Positions 9,744 to 20,262 are shown, counted from the stretch's first letter. The stretch is 64,000 nt of DNA from Actinomycetes bacterium (GCA_029782335.1 JAKOVA010000259.1:1-64000); one strand, 5' to 3'. Translations and numbers: made by a program. Notes: generated by a model not told the origin, from the letters alone.

Positions 9744-10580
9744 ATGGGTGACATCTACTCGCGCGGCATCCTGTCCGACCCGATCGATCTCGACGGCGGC
9801 GATCGCGTCGCCCGCCGCACCTACCCGAAGGTCGCCGCGGTTGTCGGCCTCGATGTCGTCCACGTCGCCACCGGGTACTTCGGCGCCGTCGTCGAGTTCA
9901 CCGAAGCTGCCGTCACTCTCCGCGACGACTCCGGCCGTGACCATCGCTTCCGCAATACGGCGGGTGCGTTCACCGTCGACGACCGCAACGTGCAGCTCGT
10001 GACTCCGAGTGTCCAGAAGCAACCGACCCGCACGATCACGGCGTCAGGGTCGATCTCGCTCGGCGAGGTGCCGGCGCGGGTGGCCCGCGCCAGCCGAATC
10101 CTCGTCGAGGGGATCCACGACGCCGAGCTGATCGAGAAGGTGTGGGGCGACGACCTCCGCGGAGAAGGCATCGTGGTCGAACCGATGGGCGGGATCGACG
10201 ATCTCGTCACGGTGGTCCGGGGGTTCGGGCCGCGGCCGGGCCGACGGCTCGGCATCCTCGTCGACCACCTCGTGGATCGCTCCAAGGAGTCACGCCTCGC
10301 GGCGCAGGTCGACCACCCCGACGTACTGATCCGCGGACATCGCTTCATTGACGTGTGGGCGGCGGTCAATCCCCGCTTGGTCGGCCTCGACGCCTGGCCC
10401 GACGTGCCACGCGACCGTGTCTGGAAGGACGGCATCTGCGACGCCGTCGGGGCGACGGATGCCGCCGCGTTCTGGCGCACGCTGCTCGGCAAGGTCACGT
10501 CGTTCCGTGACCTCGACCCGTCGCTGGTCGGCGCCGTCGAGGAGCTGATCGACTTCGTCTGTGAGCCACCCGCCTACTGA
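9744..10580 (+). CDS. DUF3097 family protein, Toprim-like
   Basis: ILVEGIHDAELIEKVWGDDLR and GILVDHLVDRSKE motifs. Confidence 0.8.
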   Translation: MGDIYSRGILSDPIDLDGGDRVARRTYPKVAAVVGLDVVHVATGYFGAVVEFTEAAVTLRDDSGRDHRFRNTAGAFTVDDRNVQLVTPSVQKQPTRTITASGSISLGEVPARVARASRILVEGIHDAELIEKVWGDDLRGEGIVVEPMGGIDDLVTVVRGFGPRPGRRLGILVDHLVDRSKESRLAAQVDHPDVLIRGHRFIDVWAAVNPRLVGLDAWPDVPRDRVWKDGICDAVGATDAAAFWRTLLGKVTSFRDLDPSLVGAVEELIDFVCEPPAY

Positions 10581-10642
10581 GCGACCGCTGGCCGCCGCCC
10601 GGTCGAGCGCCGCCCGGTGACCCCAGGGTCGTCGCGGTGAGC

Positions 10643-11632
10643 TCAGCGGGCCGAGACGCCTCCGCCCGAGAAGATCCGATCCCGGTACCAGTCGTAGGTT
10701 CGGCGTACACCGGCTTCGAGGGTGACGGCCGGCTCGTGGCCGGTCGCACCGATGGTGCGGGTCATGTCGGGACAACGCCGTGGCGGAGAGCCGGGTGTCG
10801 TCTCACCCGGCACGATCTGCACGTCACGGCCGACCACCGAGATCAACAACTCGGCCAGCTCGCCGATGGTGACCTCCGGTGACTGCACCCCGATGTTGAA
10901 CGTTCCGCCCTCACCGTTGGGGCCCAACAGCCGCACGATGTATTCGACCGCGTCGTCGATGAAACAGAACGTCCGACGATGATCCATCGAGTAGACGACG
11001 AGTTCGTCACCGTCTGACGAATCGTGGATCCGTTGGAGCAGTTGCGGCACGACGTGCGCGAGCCCCATCCGCGTGCCGTAGAAGTTGTGGGGCCGGATGA
11101 TCGTGAACGGCAGGCCGGCCTGGTGAACGAGCGCCTCGCCGTAGATCTTCGACAGCATGTAGCTCGTCCGCGGATGCTCGAGGGGCGAGATGGCGAGCGG
11201 GGTCGTCTCGGGGCTCGGGATCGGCAGCTCGAAGTGCTGTTGGGTTCCTGCGTACACCTCAGAGGTGGAGGGGAACACGAAGCGTTCGAGGTGGTCCTGC
11301 GCGGCGGCGACGTCGAGCATCGTCTCGAGCATGGCGACGTTCTCGCGCAGCACGGCGGCGGGTCGGTCCAGCACGTTCTGCACGCCGAGGAGCGCCGCGA
11401 AGTGGAAGACGTGGGTGAAGTCGGTGCCCACGTCCGCGAGCGACGACGGGTCGCGGAGATCCGCGACCCGAACCGAGAACCCCGGACGGGCGGCGAGTGC
11501 TTCGAGCGTCTCGTCGCGCACCCCACGGCTGAGGTTGTCGACGAGCACCACCTCGTGGCCCTCGCCCAACAGCCGGGCGGCGAGATGCCCGCCGATGAAC
11601 CCGGCACCGCCGGTGATGAGCGTCTTTGGCAT
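10643..11632 (-). CDS. NAD-dependent epimerase/dehydratase (extended SDR)
   Basis: MPKTLITGGAGFIGGHLAARLL nucleotide-binding motif; YMLSKIYGE active-site region; ATGA overlap with upstream gene. Confidence 0.9.
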   Translation of the reverse strand: MPKTLITGGAGFIGGHLAARLLGEGHEVVLVDNLSRGVRDETLEALAARPGFSVRVADLRDPSSLADVGTDFTHVFHFAALLGVQNVLDRPAAVLRENVAMLETMLDVAAAQDHLERFVFPSTSEVYAGTQQHFELPIPSPETTPLAISPLEHPRTSYMLSKIYGEALVHQAGLPFTIIRPHNFYGTRMGLAHVVPQLLQRIHDSSDGDELVVYSMDHRRTFCFIDDAVEYIVRLLGPNGEGGTFNIGVQSPEVTIGELAELLISVVGRDVQIVPGETTPGSPPRRCPDMTRTIGATGHEPAVTLEAGVRRTYDWYRDRIFSGGGVSAR

Positions 11633-13050
11633 CAGTCCTCCGGTCGCTGATGGTCGAGGTGGCCGCGCCCGATCGAGTGGACCTGGCAGCCGGCGGCGCG
11701 CAGCGTGCGCACCTGTTCGTCGTCGAGCACGTCGAAGCCGTCGTAGATGATCGGCCGTGCGGATCCGAGCCACGTGGTGACGTCGAGATCGCGGTAGGAA
11801 CGGTGGGGTACCGCGAAGACCACCGCGTCGAACCCGTCTGCCTCGGGAACCTCGGCTGGGGTGTCCCAACCCAGCTCGTCCCAATGGGAGATCAACGGGT
11901 CTTGGGCAACCACCTCAGCGCCCGCGTCGAGCGCGGCGCGCACGAACGTCTCTGACGGCGAGTAACGGGTGTCGCCGACGTCTTGGCGATAGCTGATGCC
12001 CAGCAAGAGGATCCGGCGACCCGCCAACGACCCGCCCAGCAACTCGGCGAGCTGCTCGGCGATACGTCGCGGGCTGTCGTCGTTGGTCCGGACGGCGGCG
12101 GTGGAGAACGGGAACTCCATCGACATGCCCCACAGTTCCGACGCCGCGAGCTTCGCGAACAGCGGGTCCTTCGTGAGGCAGTACCCGCCGACGCCGAAGC
12201 CCGGGGTCCGCATGTTGGCGTGCGTCGGCCGCATCCGGATGGCGTCGACGACCTCGAAGAGATCGACGCCGACCGACTCGGCGAAGCGGCCCCATTCGTC
12301 CATCAACGCGATGGTGGTCGCGCGGAAGGTGTTCTCCATCACCTTCGCGGTCTCGGATGCGGTCGTGGACCCGACCCGCGTCAAGGGGTACTGCTCGGTG
12401 TCGATCACCGTCGTGAGGAACCGCTCCGCAGCGTCCGCCGCGGCCGGGGTGTGGCCGGCGTAGACCCGCCAGTAGTGCACGATCGACGCGAAGTAGTCGG
12501 CGCCGGGCATCACCCGCTCATAGGAGTGCGCGATGTCCACCGAGGCCGGGTCGATGCCCCGGGCGCGCAGCTCCTCAGCGAGCAGCGGCACCACGATCCG
12601 CTCGGTCGTCCCCGGCGGGACGGTTGTCTCGACGAGCACGAGCGCGCCAGGCGACACGTGTCGGCCGACCGTGCGGATGGCCGCCTCGAACCCGCCGAGT
12701 CGCAGCGTCGGCGACGCCGCCCGCCAGTCGATGTCGAGGGGAACGTCCACGACGATCACCGCCGCGTCGCCGTACACCGAGGGGTCGGTCCCGGCACGGA
12801 GGTTCCCCCGGTCGCGGGCCGCCTCCAGCGCAGCGACGAGCGCCGTGTCGGTCGTCTCGAAGGGGAAGCGGCCCTCGTTGAGCGCAGCGACCCTCGCGGA
12901 ACCAGCGGCGTCGTCGAGGTCGACACCGACCACGTCGTAGCGGGGAGCGCCCGTCTCGTCGAGCGCGGAGGCGACGGCGATCGCCATGGCAGCACCGACG
13001 AACCCGAGGCCCTGCACCGCGACGGTCGGCCGATCTGTGGATCCGCTCAT
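11632..13050 (-). CDS. Nucleotide-sugar dehydrogenase (UDP-glucose/UDP-ManNAc dehydrogenase family)
   Basis: VAVQGLGFVGAAMA Rossmann motif, ETTVPPGTTE, GFGVGGYCLTKD active-site region. Confidence 0.9.
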   Translation of the reverse strand: MSGSTDRPTVAVQGLGFVGAAMAIAVASALDETGAPRYDVVGVDLDDAAGSARVAALNEGRFPFETTDTALVAALEAARDRGNLRAGTDPSVYGDAAVIVVDVPLDIDWRAASPTLRLGGFEAAIRTVGRHVSPGALVLVETTVPPGTTERIVVPLLAEELRARGIDPASVDIAHSYERVMPGADYFASIVHYWRVYAGHTPAAADAAERFLTTVIDTEQYPLTRVGSTTASETAKVMENTFRATTIALMDEWGRFAESVGVDLFEVVDAIRMRPTHANMRTPGFGVGGYCLTKDPLFAKLAASELWGMSMEFPFSTAAVRTNDDSPRRIAEQLAELLGGSLAGRRILLLGISYRQDVGDTRYSPSETFVRAALDAGAEVVAQDPLISHWDELGWDTPAEVPEADGFDAVVFAVPHRSYRDLDVTTWLGSARPIIYDGFDVLDDEQVRTLRAAGCQVHSIGRGHLDHQRPED

Positions 13051-14144
13051 CGCAGCACTCCTTCGTAGAGCTCGACGTAGCGGGCGACGGTCGCCTCCAC
13101 CGTGAAGCGCTCCAGAGCAACCTTCCGCGCCGCGGCGCCCAGACGCTCGCGTCGCGCGGGCTCCGAGAGCAGATCACCGATGGCCTTCGCCAACGCCGCG
13201 GGATCCTCCGGCGGAACAATCACGCCGGTCACCCCGTCGTCGAGTTCCTCGCGGATCGCTCCGATGTCGGTGGCGACGATTCCGACACCGGCGAGCATCG
13301 CCTCCATGATCGAAACCGGCAGCCCTTCGTCACGCGACGGCAGCACGAACAGGTCGAACCCGGCGATCAGGTCGGCGGCGCGTTCGTCCCACGACAACTG
13401 GCGGAACTCCACGCGGTCGCCGAGGCCCAGCTGAGCGGCGAGCTCGATGAGCCGCTCGCGTTCTTCACCGTCGCCGATCTGCACGAGCCGCACCTCGGCG
13501 GGCAGCAACGCCATCGCCTCGAGCAACACGTCGACGCCCTTGACGCGCTGGTGACGACCGATGTGCAACACGACCGGACCGTCGCCATCGACACGGGGAA
13601 CATCGCGGCGCACGTCGGGGACACCGTGATAGAGCGTCCCCACCGAGCCGCGACGCAGTTTCGCGAGCTCCTCGATGCGACGGGCGGTCGCCTCACCAAC
13701 CGCCACGTGCGCGCTCACCCGCGGCGAGGTGAAGCGCTTCAACAACGTCGAGGTCGACGACCACGTGTCCACCGGAGAGTTCTCGACCACAACGGTGGGA
13801 GCGCGGCCCTTCAACACCGCGACGAACAGCGCCCACTGACACGACGACATCATCCCGAGGTTGAAGTGGAGGATGTCGGGCGCCATGCGCTTGAACGCCT
13901 TGGCATGCGCCAACATCGGTCCGATGTCCCGCCGATCCGAGATTGCCGGGAGGATCTCGGTCGACGCGGAGGGTCGGTGGGCCGCCAGCCACTCGACCAC
14001 GTCGGGCGAGGGGCCCGCGACGGTGATCTCGAATCGGTCGGGCAGATTCGCGAGCACCTGACTCAAGGTCATCTCGGCCCCACCTCGGTAGGGCGCATCG
14101 GTGTAGACGACCACCCGCACCGGGCGCTCGTCGCGATCGTTCAC
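13047..14144 (-). CDS. Glycosyltransferase family 4-like protein
   Basis: VVLHIGRHQRVKGVDVLLEA and PSRDEGLPVSIMEAMLAG motifs; GTG start overlaps upstream stop. Confidence 0.9.
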   Translation of the reverse strand: MNDRDERPVRVVVYTDAPYRGGAEMTLSQVLANLPDRFEITVAGPSPDVVEWLAAHRPSASTEILPAISDRRDIGPMLAHAKAFKRMAPDILHFNLGMMSSCQWALFVAVLKGRAPTVVVENSPVDTWSSTSTLLKRFTSPRVSAHVAVGEATARRIEELAKLRRGSVGTLYHGVPDVRRDVPRVDGDGPVVLHIGRHQRVKGVDVLLEAMALLPAEVRLVQIGDGEERERLIELAAQLGLGDRVEFRQLSWDERAADLIAGFDLFVLPSRDEGLPVSIMEAMLAGVGIVATDIGAIREELDDGVTGVIVPPEDPAALAKAIGDLLSEPARRERLGAAARKVALERFTVEATVARYVELYEGVLR

Positions 14145-14866
14145 GTGGCCGGGAGGAGCTTCGGCCGGAGCGCCTCCCATTCCTCGTTCGCCGTGTCGTA
14201 GTCGTCAGGGCGACCGATGTCGAGCCAGTAGCCGTCGAAGGGGTGAACTCGGGGCAGCTCATCGCCCGCTGCGAGCAGGTCCAAGATGAGCTCGTCGAAA
14301 CCGAGCGGCTCGCCCGGCGGATAGCGGCGGAGCGTCTCGCGCGAGAGCGCGTAGATGCCCATCGACACCGAGAACGACTCGACTGGCTTCTCGCGGAAGG
14401 CGACGATCCGGTCGTCGTGGTCGCCGCCGATCTCGAGCACTCCGAAGTCGATCTTGACGGTCCGGGAGTAGGTCGACACGGTGATCGGCGCACCCGAGGC
14501 GACGTGTCCGGCGAGGAGGCCGGCGTAGTCCAAGTCGGTGAGCACGTCGCCGTTCATCACCAAGAAGTGCTCGGCGACGTCGTCGAGGTGGGCGACGATC
14601 GGACCCATCGTGCCCAGTGGTTGGTCTTCGTCCCAGTAGCGGATCGCTAGACCCCACTGCGAGCCGTCTCCGCAATAGGCCCGGATGAGCTGGCCGAGGT
14701 GCCCGATCGCGATCGTGACGGTGTCGAAGCCCGCGGCGCGCAATTGTCGGAGCACCACCTCCAAGATCGCGTACTCGTCGCCAATGGGCACGAGCGGCTT
14801 CGGGAAGGCGGTGGTGTAGGGCCGGAGCCGGACCCCTCGTCCGCCAGCAAGGATCACCGCGTGCAT
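14141..14866 (-). CDS. Sugar-1-phosphate nucleotidyltransferase
   Basis: MHAVILAGGRGVRLRPYTTAFPKPLVPI signature; start at 14866. Confidence 0.93.
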   Translation of the reverse strand: MHAVILAGGRGVRLRPYTTAFPKPLVPIGDEYAILEVVLRQLRAAGFDTVTIAIGHLGQLIRAYCGDGSQWGLAIRYWDEDQPLGTMGPIVAHLDDVAEHFLVMNGDVLTDLDYAGLLAGHVASGAPITVSTYSRTVKIDFGVLEIGGDHDDRIVAFREKPVESFSVSMGIYALSRETLRRYPPGEPLGFDELILDLLAAGDELPRVHPFDGYWLDIGRPDDYDTANEEWEALRPKLLPAT

Positions 14867-14900
14867 CGTCGCGATTGTAGAGGTGTCCCCGACGAATCCC

Positions 14901-15953
14901 TCAGCCCTCTGCCGCGGCGAGCCGACGCTCGCGCCGCAACAACGAACGGCGCTTGGCGTCCACCGCCGCTGCCACCACCAGGCCCCGCACCCCGATTCCG
15001 CCGATCGAACGCCGGATGATCCGCTTCGCCGACGCCCATTCGGCCTTGTACGACTCATTTCCGCGGAGCAGGTCGAACTCGGTCGCACCGTCGGCGATCG
15101 CGTCCCGCAGGACGGCCGCCTTGAGCACCGTGCCCGATGCCCGAAGCTCGTGGTCTTCGAGACGGCCCGCCTGGTAGAAGCCGGCGCGGGTTCCTGCCCA
15201 GAGTTCGAGTTCGATCGCGACCACCCGCCCGTGCTCGTCGACCAGATCCGTGAAGCGGACCTCACCGCTCGAAGCGCCGGCGCGGATCGCGTCGGCGAAT
15301 GCCGGCCACGCGTCGAGGAAGCCCGAGGTCTCACCCCAACGCGTGTCGTGGAGGCGACGCAGATCTTCGAGTGCGCTCTCGACCGCGCCCACATCCACGA
15401 CGTCGCGTCGTCGGGGCCGGATCCCGCCACGCTCGAGTCGTTTCGTCGCGCGTTTGATCGTCGAACGCACCTGACCCGGCCGCTGCGCGAGGTACTCCTC
15501 CCACGTCGGAGGGAGCGGGGCGTAGGGAGCCACGGAATGGATGACGGTGAGCGAGGTCGCCGGCATCGCGTCGATGATCCACGCGGAGTCCGCGAGTCCG
15601 ACCAGATCGATCACCTGGGGTCCACCCGAGCGCAGCCAGCGGCCGACCACCTCAACGACGTCACCAACTCGACCGGGGACCGCGACGAGATCCAGATGAT
15701 CGGGCGCCAGTGGCCCGTCACCCAGCATCCCCACGGCGGCACAGCCTCGTCGTCGTGTGAGCTGAAACGCGGCGCCGCCCACGAGGACGTCACCCTCAAC
15801 CGCCAGCACGAACGCCGGCTCCCCGACCGCGACACTGCCGAGCCACCACGAGCGGAGGAACGGGGTGGGCAGTGGCGAGAGGTCCACGAGGGCGTCCCAC
15901 TGCGTCGCCCACGTGCCCAACTCGGCGACCACGAGCATGCGAGGGGCACTCAT
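14901..15953 (-). CDS. GNAT-family acetyltransferase (CelD/BcsL-like)
   Basis: RRLHDTRW...FYQAGRLEDHELRASGTVL...LLRGNESYKAEW pattern of the GNAT_6 family. Confidence 0.8.
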   Translation of the reverse strand: MSAPRMLVVAELGTWATQWDALVDLSPLPTPFLRSWWLGSVAVGEPAFVLAVEGDVLVGGAAFQLTRRRGCAAVGMLGDGPLAPDHLDLVAVPGRVGDVVEVVGRWLRSGGPQVIDLVGLADSAWIIDAMPATSLTVIHSVAPYAPLPPTWEEYLAQRPGQVRSTIKRATKRLERGGIRPRRRDVVDVGAVESALEDLRRLHDTRWGETSGFLDAWPAFADAIRAGASSGEVRFTDLVDEHGRVVAIELELWAGTRAGFYQAGRLEDHELRASGTVLKAAVLRDAIADGATEFDLLRGNESYKAEWASAKRIIRRSIGGIGVRGLVVAAAVDAKRRSLLRRERRLAAAEG

Positions 15954-17125
15954 CGTTCCGCCCGCCAGAGGTCCACCGCGACCACGAGCCGTTCGAGCAT
16001 CTCGTCGAGGATCGCGGTCGACGTCGAAATCGTCATCCGCACAAAGCCCTCCCCGCCCGGCCCGAACGACGTGCCGTCCGCAACGCGCACGAGAGCCCGC
16101 TCGGTGACGAAGTCACCGGGCCGGTCCCCGAGCGCGAGCGGCCGGAGATCGAGCCACAACATGAACCCCGCCTGGGGCGCGACCACGTCGAGCTCTGGCA
16201 GTTGGGCACCGAGGAACGCGAGGGCCCTGTCGCGACGCTCGGTGATCGAGGCTCGGAAGGCGTCGAGCCACTCGTCGCCGTGCCGCCACGCGGCGATGGT
16301 CGCGACGAACCCGAGGTTGGAAACCTGCCCGATCTGCGCCGGGGAGACCTGTCGCATCGGATCGAGCGCGGAGCCCGCTCCGAGGTGCGCCACCGCACAG
16401 CGGACCCCTCCGAGGTTGTGGCTCTTGGCGGCGGAGGTGATGGTGACGGTCCGCGCCGCGATGTCGTCGCTCAGCGAGGCGAACGGAACGTGCGCACGGC
16501 CATCGAGGGTGAGGTCGGCGAACATCTCATCGGCGACAACGATCAGATCGCGTTCATCGACAACGGCGGCGAGTTCCTCGAGTTCAGATCTGCTCCACAC
16601 CCGACCGGTCGGGTTGTGGGGGTTGACCAGCAGCAACAACCGCGCCCCGGCATCGGCGCCTGCGACGACGTCGTCGATCCTGCTCGACCACCCGAGCGAA
16701 CTCCGATGCCACGGCAACGGCCAGGTGGTGCGTCCCAGCGCGCGGATCTCCTCCTCGAGCGCCCCGTAACACGGGGTGTGGATCATCACCGGCTCGGCGG
16801 GCCGGCTCAGCCGGTCGATCGCGAACGAGACGGGCTGCACGACGTCGGTGTAGGCAACAACGTCGTCAGGCTCGATCCGCCAACCATGGCGAGCCTCCAC
16901 GTGTGCCGCGAACGCCTCCGCGAGCTGTCCCGGCGCCTCATCGGGCGGGTAGGTGAGCTCGCCCGCGCGCAGCATCCGGTCGAGCGCTTCGAGGATGACG
17001 GGTGCCACCTCGGCGTCGCTCTCTGCGATCCACGCCGGGAGCACCGGCGCTTCGAGGCCACCCCACTTCAGCCCCCACCCTGCCCGTAGCCCCTCGGCGT
17101 CGACCGTCGCGAGCGGGTCGCTCAC
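15950..17125 (-). CDS. PLP-dependent aminotransferase / MalY-PatB-like C-S lyase
   Basis: NPHNPTGRVW, VVADEMFADL, SAAKSHNLGGVRCA PLP-lysine motif; GTGA overlap with upstream SDR. Confidence 0.9.
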   Translation of the reverse strand: MSDPLATVDAEGLRAGWGLKWGGLEAPVLPAWIAESDAEVAPVILEALDRMLRAGELTYPPDEAPGQLAEAFAAHVEARHGWRIEPDDVVAYTDVVQPVSFAIDRLSRPAEPVMIHTPCYGALEEEIRALGRTTWPLPWHRSSLGWSSRIDDVVAGADAGARLLLLVNPHNPTGRVWSRSELEELAAVVDERDLIVVADEMFADLTLDGRAHVPFASLSDDIAARTVTITSAAKSHNLGGVRCAVAHLGAGSALDPMRQVSPAQIGQVSNLGFVATIAAWRHGDEWLDAFRASITERRDRALAFLGAQLPELDVVAPQAGFMLWLDLRPLALGDRPGDFVTERALVRVADGTSFGPGGEGFVRMTISTSTAILDEMLERLVVAVDLWRAER

Positions 17126-17964
17126 GCCTGCTCACCCAAGATGCGTCCGTCGACCACATCGGTGAACATCATGCGAGCGAACATCCCGTAATCGGGGCCG
17201 CAGCGCAAGTGATGGCCACCGTCGATGCTCAGACACACCCCCGTGATCCACGAAGACTCCGGGCCACACAGGAACCGGATGGCGGGAGCGACGTCGTCCA
17301 CGGTGCCGAACCGCGACAGCGGCATGTTTCGGAGGTAGCTCAGCCCGACCTCATCCTCGGGCGTGATCATCGCGACGAGGTCGGTGGCGACGATTCCCGG
17401 GTTGACGGCGTTGACCCGCACGCCGACGGCTCCAAGCTCATCCGCCGTGGTCCGAACGAGCATGTCGACGCCCGCTTTCGCTGCGTTGTAGGGCGCCATG
17501 AAGCGGTGGGTGACGTTCGACGCGATCGACGAGACGGCCACCATCGCGCCGCCGCCCGCCTCCGCGATCGCAGCGCCCGCATGCTTGAACGTGAGGAACA
17601 CGCCCGTGAGCGATACCGAGATCACCCGCTGCCACTCGTCGATGCTGGTCGCGACGACTGGCCCGACGGTGCCGTCACCCGCGGCGGCGACACAGATTTC
17701 GAGGGTTCCGCTGCGTGCGGATGCCGCCGCCACCGCCGCTTCGACCTGCGCCTCGTCGGTGACGTCGCCGGCGAACACGTCGACGGACGCGTCATCTCGG
17801 AGCTCCCGGAGGGACCCAGCGGCGGCTTCGAGCTTCGTGGCCGTCCGCCCCATCAGGGTGACGGCGGCTCCCGAGCGAACCAACTCGGCCGCCGCAGCGA
17901 GACCGATCCCGCTTCCGCCTCCGGTGACCAACGCCGATCGGCCTGCGAGTGGCAGTTCTCCCAC
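17122..17964 (-). CDS. SDR-family oxidoreductase
   Basis: ALVTGGGSGIGLAAA cofactor motif, YNAAKAGVD active site. Confidence 0.92.
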   Translation of the reverse strand: MGELPLAGRSALVTGGGSGIGLAAAAELVRSGAAVTLMGRTATKLEAAAGSLRELRDDASVDVFAGDVTDEAQVEAAVAAASARSGTLEICVAAAGDGTVGPVVATSIDEWQRVISVSLTGVFLTFKHAGAAIAEAGGGAMVAVSSIASNVTHRFMAPYNAAKAGVDMLVRTTADELGAVGVRVNAVNPGIVATDLVAMITPEDEVGLSYLRNMPLSRFGTVDDVAPAIRFLCGPESSWITGVCLSIDGGHHLRCGPDYGMFARMMFTDVVDGRILGEQA

Positions 17965-18141
17965 GGTCCCTCCTTGGGTGGCCCGCCGGATGCGGACGCA
18001 GTGTCGGGACCCTAGGCCGTCATGCTGCGATGATCCGACGGTGCGACACCACGGTTGGACCCTCGGCGCGTTCGCCGCTCGCGCCGCGAGCTCGCGCAGC
18101 AGCGGCGTGTCGCGCGCCGAGAACCTGCGAGGATCGCGTCA

Positions 18142-19542
18142 GTGAACCGCGACCGTCGCCTCGTCAGGGCGCTAGGCCGTCTCGCCGACCGTGTCGACAG
18201 CGCTCGTATCGCAAGCGGAAACGCCCACCGCCCGGGCGTCGTTGCACGCAGCTGGGCGAGCCTGAAGCTGGTGGTGTGTTCACTGCTCGCTCCCCCCGCG
18301 ATCGTCGTGGTCGCCTGGAGGGCGGCGGCGAACCACCTGCGAGCGAAGCGGGTGATGGAAGGCCTCGCCGAGTTCATCGGCCGCCTCGACGGAACGTCGG
18401 CGAGTTCGCGGCTCGGCCGGATCACCACCCTCGACGCGGCGACCCCGCTCGTGATCACGTCGGACCTGCACCGTTGCATCGCAGGTCGCCTCGACCTCGT
18501 CGGGGCACAGGACGACCGGGCGCTGTATGTCGCCATGCTCGACTGGTACGGGGCTCAGGGACTCACGCTGATCGAGAACGGCGACGTCGAGGACTTCTGG
18601 ATGGTCGGCGGTTCCACGTGGGGGGCGGTCTACGACATCCTTCGGCTGAGCGGCGCGGCCCTGGTCGGCCGGCTCGGCGACGAGCTCCGCCAGGCCACCT
18701 ACGCCGAGCACCTCGATCGCATCGTGTCGAACAACCGTGCCGTCTACCAACGGATCACCGAGCACTTCGGCAACCACGGTCGGTACTTCCGCACCATCGG
18801 GAACCACGACGACGTGTACGAGGACGGGCGCCTCGTGAACGCGTTGGCGCGGTACGTCGGCGGTCTCCGGATGAGCAGTTGGATCGTGCTGCGGAACGAC
18901 TCGCACGTCGAAGCGGTCATCACGCACGGCAACGTCGCCGACGGCTGGAACGCCCCGGGCCGGGCGACGTTGGGGAAGCTGTCGAGTTGGATCGCGGACA
19001 TGGTTCGCGACGCACCCATTCCCGTCACCCCCGACGACCTCGCACCACCGGCGCGAACCCGCGAACTGCTGGGAGGGAGACGACGCAACGGCCTGAAGCG
19101 AGTGAACCAGCGCTTCGGCGCAAGCTCCTCCTACGACAGCCTCGACGAGGAGTTGCTCTTCGACGCGCTCGGTGGTGCCGCAACGGTCGGCCCGTGGATT
19201 CTCATGGGTCACACCCATTTCCCGGTGCTCCAGCCAGCGTCGGACACCGGAGCGAGGTGGTGGCGCTACGCCAACTCCGGCCATGGCCTCGGGTCGGGAC
19301 TGATCACCGCCATCGAGTGGCCGGGCGACGAGCCCGCGCCGCGGGCACCCCGCCTGGTCGCATGGGTTTGGGGCGACCACCCCGAGTGGGCCGAGTTGGT
19401 GGCGGGATCGCCACCGACGACACATTCGGAGGGTCGCCCCGTCGCACGGGTCGAGCTGATGCCGACTCCTGGCGGGCGGCGCCTGGTGACCGCCCGACGG
19501 GGTTCAGGCCGCCGGATGGAGCATGCGGTGCAGGGTCAGTAG
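18142..19542 (+). CDS. Metallophosphoesterase (calcineurin-like)
   Basis: TSDLH, NGDVEDF, GNHDDVY, THGN and MGHTHFP motifs; GTG start proposed at 18142. Confidence 0.85.
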   Translation: MNRDRRLVRALGRLADRVDSARIASGNAHRPGVVARSWASLKLVVCSLLAPPAIVVVAWRAAANHLRAKRVMEGLAEFIGRLDGTSASSRLGRITTLDAATPLVITSDLHRCIAGRLDLVGAQDDRALYVAMLDWYGAQGLTLIENGDVEDFWMVGGSTWGAVYDILRLSGAALVGRLGDELRQATYAEHLDRIVSNNRAVYQRITEHFGNHGRYFRTIGNHDDVYEDGRLVNALARYVGGLRMSSWIVLRNDSHVEAVITHGNVADGWNAPGRATLGKLSSWIADMVRDAPIPVTPDDLAPPARTRELLGGRRRNGLKRVNQRFGASSSYDSLDEELLFDALGGAATVGPWILMGHTHFPVLQPASDTGARWWRYANSGHGLGSGLITAIEWPGDEPAPRAPRLVAWVWGDHPEWAELVAGSPPTTHSEGRPVARVELMPTPGGRRLVTARRGSGRRMEHAVQGQ

Positions 19543-20166
19543 GTCAACGAACGCACCGGCCACGTCCGCATGTACGGCGTCCCAGGTGGCACGGGTTCCG
19601 GCCGGATCTGCGTTGAAGCTCTCCGGGGAGACCGATGCGATCTTCGCCGTTGCGTCCTGCAACCGGGCACCGGCCGAGGCGAGCAGCGCTTCTTCTTCGG
19701 TGGTGTCCGCCCCACCGTCGTGGGCTGCGGCGACCTGCGCCGAGAGGGAGTCGCTGAAGTTCCCGAGGGCATCCACCATCGCGCTGTAGCGAACCTGCGG
19801 CGCGTACACCGCGAAGATCCGGAGGTCGACGAAGATCGAACTGCACGCCTGGGCGAGCGCCGCACGCGTGGTGGCGGTGTTCACGGCGGGTCGGTACATG
19901 CCGTTGAGGACGGCGATGGTCTCGTTGATCCCGGCGATCATCGGGGCCTTCTGCGCTTCGCTGAGGCGGCGGGTGGCGCTGATGCGGGCTTCGAGATTCG
20001 CGAGCGTCGCAACCCGGTTATCGATCTTGCGGTTGCACTCGTGGCGCACCGCAGCCATGGTGCGTCGGGGGACACGGGTGACGCTCGCGCCGGCCGCACC
20101 GGCCGGAACGGCGAGCGCGACCGCAGCGGCAACCGCGGCGGTGGCGATTCGGATGGTTCGCTTCAT
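19504..20166 (-). CDS. Hypothetical secreted protein
   Basis: MKRTIRIATAAVAAAVALAVPAGAAGA signal peptide; no recognisable enzyme motif. Confidence 0.7.
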   Translation of the reverse strand: MKRTIRIATAAVAAAVALAVPAGAAGASVTRVPRRTMAAVRHECNRKIDNRVATLANLEARISATRRLSEAQKAPMIAGINETIAVLNGMYRPAVNTATTRAALAQACSSIFVDLRIFAVYAPQVRYSAMVDALGNFSDSLSAQVAAAHDGGADTTEEEALLASAGARLQDATAKIASVSPESFNADPAGTRATWDAVHADVAGAFVDLLTLHRMLHPAA

Positions 20167-20262
20167 CTGAGGGGCTCCTGTCCTGCCGACGGCGTTTCCA
20201 TCGGTCACTGACGTTGTCGCCCCCAGATGTGATGAGTGTGTGAGGCGCCGGTGAGGCCCGTA

